From the NCBI RefSeq assembly GCF_001660485.1, contig NZ_CP013979.1:2976001-3040000 (forward strand): a stretch of DNA of 64,000 bases, given 5' to 3'. Position numbers and translations under genes: made by a program. Each line of letters opens with the position of its first letter. Within the stretch, counting starts at the first letter, position 1. The notes beneath the pieces are model-generated. The model was not told where the DNA came from. It saw only the letters and a program-made list of their open reading frames with translations, and made no database searches. This stretch comes from Agromyces aureus. Lineage in GTDB: Bacteria; Actinomycetota; Actinomycetes; Actinomycetales; Microbacteriaceae. Positions 60,366 to 64,000 of the stretch are shown one piece after another.

Positions 60366-61786
60366 GCGGTGATTCCTCCGGTGGAGTTCGGTGCGGTGCG
60401 CGTCGCGGTGAGGCCCGCGTCGCGCGCGAGCAGGTCGTCGACCGTCTCGCCGTGCACAATCACGCGCGCCCGGCCGTCGCGGACGGCGACGACCGGCGGG
60501 CGCGGAACGTGGTTGTAGTTGTTCGCGAGCGACCAGCAGTAGGCGCCGGTGGCCGCGACGGCGAGGAGGTCGCCGGGAGCGACGTCGTGCGGCAGGTAGT
60601 CGGCGTCGACGACGATGTCGCCCGACTCGCAGTGCTTGCCCGCGATGCGCACGAGCGCAGGAAGCTCGTCGGACACGCGGCCGGCCAGGCGCACCGTGTA
60701 GTCGGCGCCGTAGAGCGCGGTGCGGGCGTTGTCGCTCATGCCGCCGTCGACCGAGACGTAGTGCCGCCACCCGCCCTCGATCGGCACGGGCTTGACGGTG
60801 CCGACGGTGTAGAGCGTCACGCCGGCGGGGCCGATGATCGAGCGGCCGGGTTCGAAGGCGAGCTTCGGCACGGGCACCCCGTGGTCGCGGCACGCACTCG
60901 CCACCGCATCGGCGATGCCCTGCGCGATCTGCTCGATCGGCGTGGGCTCGTCGGCCGAGGTGTAGGCGATGCCGAAGCCGCCGCCGAGGTTGAGCTCGGG
61001 CAGCGGCGCGACCCGTGCGAGTTCGGCGTGCGCGGCGAGCAGTCGCTCGGCCGACTCGGCGAAGCCCGCGGAATCGAAGATCTGCGAGCCGATGTGGCAG
61101 TGCAGTCCGAGGAACTCGAGCGACGCGTGCGAGCGGATGCGCGTGCCGAGTTCGACGGCGCGCTCGAGCGAGACGCCAAACTTCTGGTCCTCGTGGGCGG
61201 TGGCGAGGAACTCGTGGGTCGAGGCGTGCACTCCGCTGTTGACGCGAAGGCGCACGCGCTGCACGCGTCCGGCCAGCGCAGCGGCCTCGGCGACGCGCTC
61301 GATCTCGATCTCGGAGTCGAGGATGATCGCTCCGACCCCCGCGCCGACCGCGCGTTCGATCTCGGCGGGCGACTTGTTGTTGCCGTGGAACCCGATGCGG
61401 GCCGGGTCGGCGCCCGCGGCGAGCGCGACCGCGAGTTCCCCGCCGCTGCAGACGTCGACCGCGAGGCCCTCGCCCGTGACCCAGCGCACGATCTCGCTCG
61501 AGAGGAACGCCTTGCCCGCGTAGTAGACGGTGACACCGGTGCCGACGGATGCCGCGGCGGATTCGAATGCGGCCAGCAGGCGGCGCGCGCGGGCACGGGC
61601 GTCGGACTCGTCGACCACGTAGAGCGGAGTGCCGTAGGTCGCCGCGAGCGTCTCGGCGTCGACGCCGCCGATGACGAGGCGCCCGGCGTCGTCGCGATGC
61701 GCGCCGATCGGCCAGACCTGCTCGGCGAGGGCGTTCGCATCGGCGGGCGCTTGCAGCCATCCGGGGACTGCGGTGGTCGTTGCCAC
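60362..61786 (-). CDS. lysA: Diaminopimelate decarboxylase
   Basis: Last step of lysine synthesis: meso-diaminopimelate to lysine, PLP-dependent, 474 residues. Lysine K92 in Y-Y-A-G-K-A-F-L, H-x-H region G-L-H-C-H-I-G-S and G-G-G-F-G-I cofactor loop are present. GTG start at 61786 with AAGG about 9 nt upstream. First gene of the operon, so lysine and threonine branches are made together. Confidence 0.96.
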   Translation of the reverse strand: MATTTAVPGWLQAPADANALAEQVWPIGAHRDDAGRLVIGGVDAETLAATYGTPLYVVDESDARARARRLLAAFESAAASVGTGVTVYYAGKAFLSSEIVRWVTGEGLAVDVCSGGELAVALAAGADPARIGFHGNNKSPAEIERAVGAGVGAIILDSEIEIERVAEAAALAGRVQRVRLRVNSGVHASTHEFLATAHEDQKFGVSLERAVELGTRIRSHASLEFLGLHCHIGSQIFDSAGFAESAERLLAAHAELARVAPLPELNLGGGFGIAYTSADEPTPIEQIAQGIADAVASACRDHGVPVPKLAFEPGRSIIGPAGVTLYTVGTVKPVPIEGGWRHYVSVDGGMSDNARTALYGADYTVRLAGRVSDELPALVRIAGKHCESGDIVVDADYLPHDVAPGDLLAVAATGAYCWSLANNYNHVPRPPVVAVRDGRARVIVHGETVDDLLARDAGLTATRTAPNSTGGITA

Positions 61787-61796
61787 GGGGAAACCT

Positions 61797-61878
61797 TCAG
61801 GGACGTGGTGGATCGAGAACCTCGCTCGCGGCGTGCGAACCCGGATCGATTCGGCTGAGCCTGCTGCGAACCGCCATT
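61797..61878 (-). CDS. Possible 26-codon leader ORF upstream of lysA
   Basis: ATG at 61878, preceded by GGAGG with 10 nt spacing, opens a 26-codon frame (starts M-A-V-R-S-R-L-S-R) that ends 10 bases before the lysA start. It contains five Arg and four Pro codons, but no Thr or Lys run as in classical attenuators. It might couple ribosome entry to lysA. Evidence is only position and ribosome binding site. Confidence 0.3.
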
Positions 61879-61897
61879 GTGGGGCGGCCTCCGGGGA

Positions 61898-61927
61898 GTC
61901 TACCGAGTGCCCGGGCAGCCGCCGAAT
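61898..61927 (-). promoter_or_regulatory. Promoter of the lysA-hom-thrC-thrB operon
   Basis: Minus strand TTCGGC (61927-61922), 18-bp spacer, TAGACT (61903-61898). Transcription would start near 61891, giving about 105 nt of leader before lysA. Confidence 0.45.
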
Positions 61928-61942
61928 CGGGTGACGCCCGGC

Positions 61943-62977
61943 TCAGTCGCAGGTGCCGAGCGCCTGCAGCGACTCCTCGCCGAGCGGGAGGTCGCTCGCC
62001 GTGACCGAGACCGTCGCCCGACCGGTCGTGATCTCGACGTCGTCGACCTGCGCGCCCGCGGGCAGGTACTTCGCCACGCACACGTCGATCGGGTTGCGGA
62101 GCAGGCTCGGCATGTTCTCGACCACGAGCGCGCGGTCGCCGGAGCCGAGCTCGACGCCGACGGGCGTGAGCAGGACCGACGTTCCTGCGGCTTCAGCCGT
62201 GGCGGTCACCGAGTACGGGATCGCGAGCCCGAGCAGTTCGAACTGCCCGGTGTAGCCGAGCGTGCCGTCGCCGAACACGATCTCGCCGTCGACGCCCGGC
62301 ACCTCGACGAGCGCGTTGACGGATGCCGCGTCGGCCGTCAGGGTGCCCTCGACGAGGTCGATCGTGCCGCCTTCTTGGACGGGCACGCCGTGGGCGACGA
62401 GGTGCACGTCGATCGGGTTGCCGTCGACCTCGAGCTTCGGCGCGTCGGCCGTGATCTGCTCGAGCGAGCCGGTGAGCAGCTGCGCGAGCACCGAGAACCC
62501 GCCGATCTTCACGTCGACGTCGCCCTGCACGTTCTCGGGCAGCGACGCCTGCGCCTCGTCGGCGATGCGCTGCTCGATCGCCGAGCGCGTCAGGAGGTCG
62601 GCGACGACGAGCACCGCGACGACGACGAGCACGATCACGCCCGCGAGGATCCAGCGGCGGCGCGTGCGGCGGCGTGCCGAGTCGACGGGAGGCTTCTCCG
62701 CCGGAGGCACCGCTGCCGCCGCGCCGGCGTCTTCGGCCGGGGCGACGGGCGCGACGCCGTCGCGGATCACCTCGGTCTGCTGGTGGTCGGCCGGAAGCGG
62801 CTCGAGCACCGCGGTGGGGGCGAGCGCGTCGTCGGCCACCACGGGCTCGGGCGCCACTGGCGCGGGCGCGACGGGCTCGGGCACGACCGCTGCGGCCTCG
62901 GCGGCCTCGGCGGCTTCGTGGGGCTCACGGCCGCCCGCGGCATCCGTCTCGTCGAAGCCATCGCGGGGTGTGCTCAT
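61943..62977 (-). CDS. LmeA-like phospholipid-binding protein (DUF2993)
   Basis: A 344-residue membrane-anchored protein. The first ~100 residues are Ala/Pro/Glu-rich and cytosolic, then a basic R-R-R-T-R-R-R and one membrane helix at about 109-127, and an exported DUF2993 domain of about 215 residues with two late cysteines. Mycobacterial LmeA of this family binds phospholipid and is needed for lipomannan maturation; the role here is inferred. GGAGG 5 nt before the ATG. It lies between argS and lysA; TACGCT at 63024-63029 may be its -10. Confidence 0.82.
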   Translation of the reverse strand: MSTPRDGFDETDAAGGREPHEAAEAAEAAAVVPEPVAPAPVAPEPVVADDALAPTAVLEPLPADHQQTEVIRDGVAPVAPAEDAGAAAAVPPAEKPPVDSARRRTRRRWILAGVIVLVVVAVLVVADLLTRSAIEQRIADEAQASLPENVQGDVDVKIGGFSVLAQLLTGSLEQITADAPKLEVDGNPIDVHLVAHGVPVQEGGTIDLVEGTLTADAASVNALVEVPGVDGEIVFGDGTLGYTGQFELLGLAIPYSVTATAEAAGTSVLLTPVGVELGSGDRALVVENMPSLLRNPIDVCVAKYLPAGAQVDDVEITTGRATVSVTASDLPLGEESLQALGTCD

Positions 62978-63023
62978 CGGTGCCTCCGTGCTCGTGGTGC
63001 CGGGCGTTCGTGCGTGCCGAAGC

Positions 63024-63029
63024 AGCGTA
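63024..63029 (-). promoter_or_regulatory. Possible -10 box for the DUF2993 gene
   Basis: TACGCT on the minus strand, 46 bases before the ATG at 62977, in the 58-base gap after argS. Same hexamer as at rseP and ogt but with a normal leader and ribosome binding site. Confidence 0.35.
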
Positions 63030-63035
63030 CCGAAG

Positions 63036-64000
63036 TCACATGCGCTCGGGCGCGGACACTCCCACCAGGTCGAGGCCGTTGCGGAGGACCTGGCCGGTCG
63101 CGTCGTTCAGCCACAGGCGCGTGCGGTGCAGGTCGCCGATGGGCTCCTCGCCGAGCGGCAGCACGCGGCAGTTGTCGTACCAGCGGTGGTAGAGGCCGGC
63201 GAGCTCCTCGATGTAGCGCGCGACCCGGTGCGGCTCGCGCAGTTCTGCGGCCTGGGCGACGATGCGGGGGAACTCCTGGAGTGCGCCGAGCAGGGCCGAC
63301 TCGGTCTCGTGCTCGAGCAGCTCGGGCGCGAAGCTCGAACGGTCGACGCCGACGGATGCCGCGTTGCGGTCGACCGCGGAGGTGCGGGCGTGGGCGTACT
63401 GCACGTAGAAGACGGGATTGTCGTTCGTGCGACGCGTGAGGATCTCGGGGTCGATCGTGAGCGGCGAGTCGGCCGGGTAGCGCGCGAGCGTGTAGCGCAG
63501 GGCGTCGGTGCCGAGCCAGGCCTGCAGGTCGTCGAGCTCGATGATGTTGCCCGCGCGCTTGGACAGCTTCGCGCCGTTGATCGAGACGAGCTGGCCGATG
63601 AGCACCTCGATGTCGCGCTCGGGGTCGTCGCCCGCGGCGCCCGCGAGCGCCTTCAGGCGGTGCACGTAGCCGTGGTGGTCGGCGCCGAGCAGGTAGATCT
63701 TGTGGCCGAAGCCGCGATCGCCCTTGTCGAGGTAGTACGCGGCGTCGGCGGCGAAGTAGGTGTACACGCCGTTGCCGCGACGGATCACGCGGTCTTTGTC
63801 GTCGCCGAAGTCCGTCGTGCGCACCCACACGGCGTCGTCCTCGTCGTAGACGTGGCCCTGCGCGCGCAGGCGCTCGACGGCCGTGTCGACGTCGGAGAGG
63901 CCGTCGTCGTGCTTCGCGTGCAGTCGGCGCTCGCTGGTCCACACGTCGAAGTGCACGTTGAAGCGCTCGAGCGACTCGCGGATCTCGCCGAGCTGGAGCT
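63036..64000 (-). CDS. argS: Arginyl-tRNA synthetase, C-terminal part
   Basis: The last ~321 residues of a class I aminoacyl-tRNA synthetase; the reading frame continues past the window end, so the N-terminal half with the HIGH motif is missing. The KMSKS-like loop reads A-K-L-S-K-R-A-G-N, followed by [13 protein letters not shown] and the anticodon-binding DALR-type helical domain ([19 protein letters not shown]). The final residues are G-V-S-A-P-E-R-M, the usual end of ArgS. Confidence 0.96.
   Translation of the reverse strand, partial: LQLGEIRESLERFNVHFDVWTSERRLHAKHDDGLSDVDTAVERLRAQGHVYDEDDAVWVRTTDFGDDKDRVIRRGNGVYTYFAADAAYYLDKGDRGFGHKIYLLGADHHGYVHRLKALAGAAGDDPERDIEVLIGQLVSINGAKLSKRAGNIIELDDLQAWLGTDALRYTLARYPADSPLTIDPEILTRRTNDNPVFYVQYAHARTSAVDRNAASVGVDRSSFAPELLEHETESALLGALQEFPRIVAQAAELREPHRVARYIEELAGLYHRWYDNCRVLPLGEEPIGDLHRTRLWLNDATGQVLRNGLDLVGVSAPERM

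Overview
The window is one continuous piece of a very GC-rich actinobacterial chromosome. Gene order (argS / LmeA-like DUF2993 / lysA-hom-thrC-thrB / rho / prfA / prmC / tsaC / wecA / atp operon), frequent GTG starts, many 4-base start/stop overlaps and -10 boxes placed 6-7 nt before start codons all point to the order Micrococcales. I infer family Microbacteriaceae, perhaps Agromyces or a close relative; this rests on memory of gene order, not on a search. I saw no IS element, prophage, CRISPR array, tRNA or rRNA gene. No stretch longer than 300 bases lacks a gene.

Layout. 1-5641: rseP-like protease, dxr, a degenerate phosphopantetheinyl-transferase homologue, a PlsC acyltransferase, a lipoprotein and an OsmC protein. 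5748-12498: a GABA transaminase and asparaginase pair facing a polyamine ABC importer (potD-potA-potB-potC). 12618-30469: nine minus-strand genes, mostly overlapping by a few bases, encoding FHA protein, PP2C phosphatase, transmembrane Ser/Thr kinase, a 1952-residue Ig-like/fibronectin surface protein, MoxR ATPase, DUF58 protein, a transglutaminase-fold membrane protein without its catalytic Cys and His, a zinc-ribbon FHA protein and an EccC/FtsK-like ATPase. I consider this the most interesting system here. 30641-33972: Lrp-type regulator, class III aminotransferase and FAD amine oxidase, probably putrescine catabolism. 33959-37837: DUF4192 protein, two alkylation-repair genes (ogt, tag), yaaA and a small P-loop kinase. 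37848-45395: the F1Fo ATP synthase operon with an AtpI-like leader gene. 45499-56751: wecA, tsaC, prmC, prfA and rho, interrupted by an ABC efflux/TetR module and a cysK-cysE module. 57005-61786: lysA-hom-thrC-thrB, all overlapping. 61943-64000: LmeA-like protein and the C-terminal part of argS.

How the parts connect. PotABCD would import polyamines; the Lrp-controlled aminotransferase and oxidase plus GabT could degrade putrescine through GABA to succinate, though the two loci lie 18 kb apart. The kinase, phosphatase and two FHA proteins form a natural phospho-signalling set that may control the MoxR/DUF58/EccC-like envelope machinery and the giant surface protein. WecA, DXR, the lysine/threonine operon and the ATP synthase are housekeeping.

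Two sequence-wide patterns stand out. The 9-mer GGATGCCGC (or its complement) occurs about 40 times, roughly twenty times more than base composition predicts by my estimate, and inverted pairs of it build terminator hairpins at gene ends. At least eight genes have a TANNNT-like box exactly 6-7 nt before the start codon, suggesting leaderless mRNAs.
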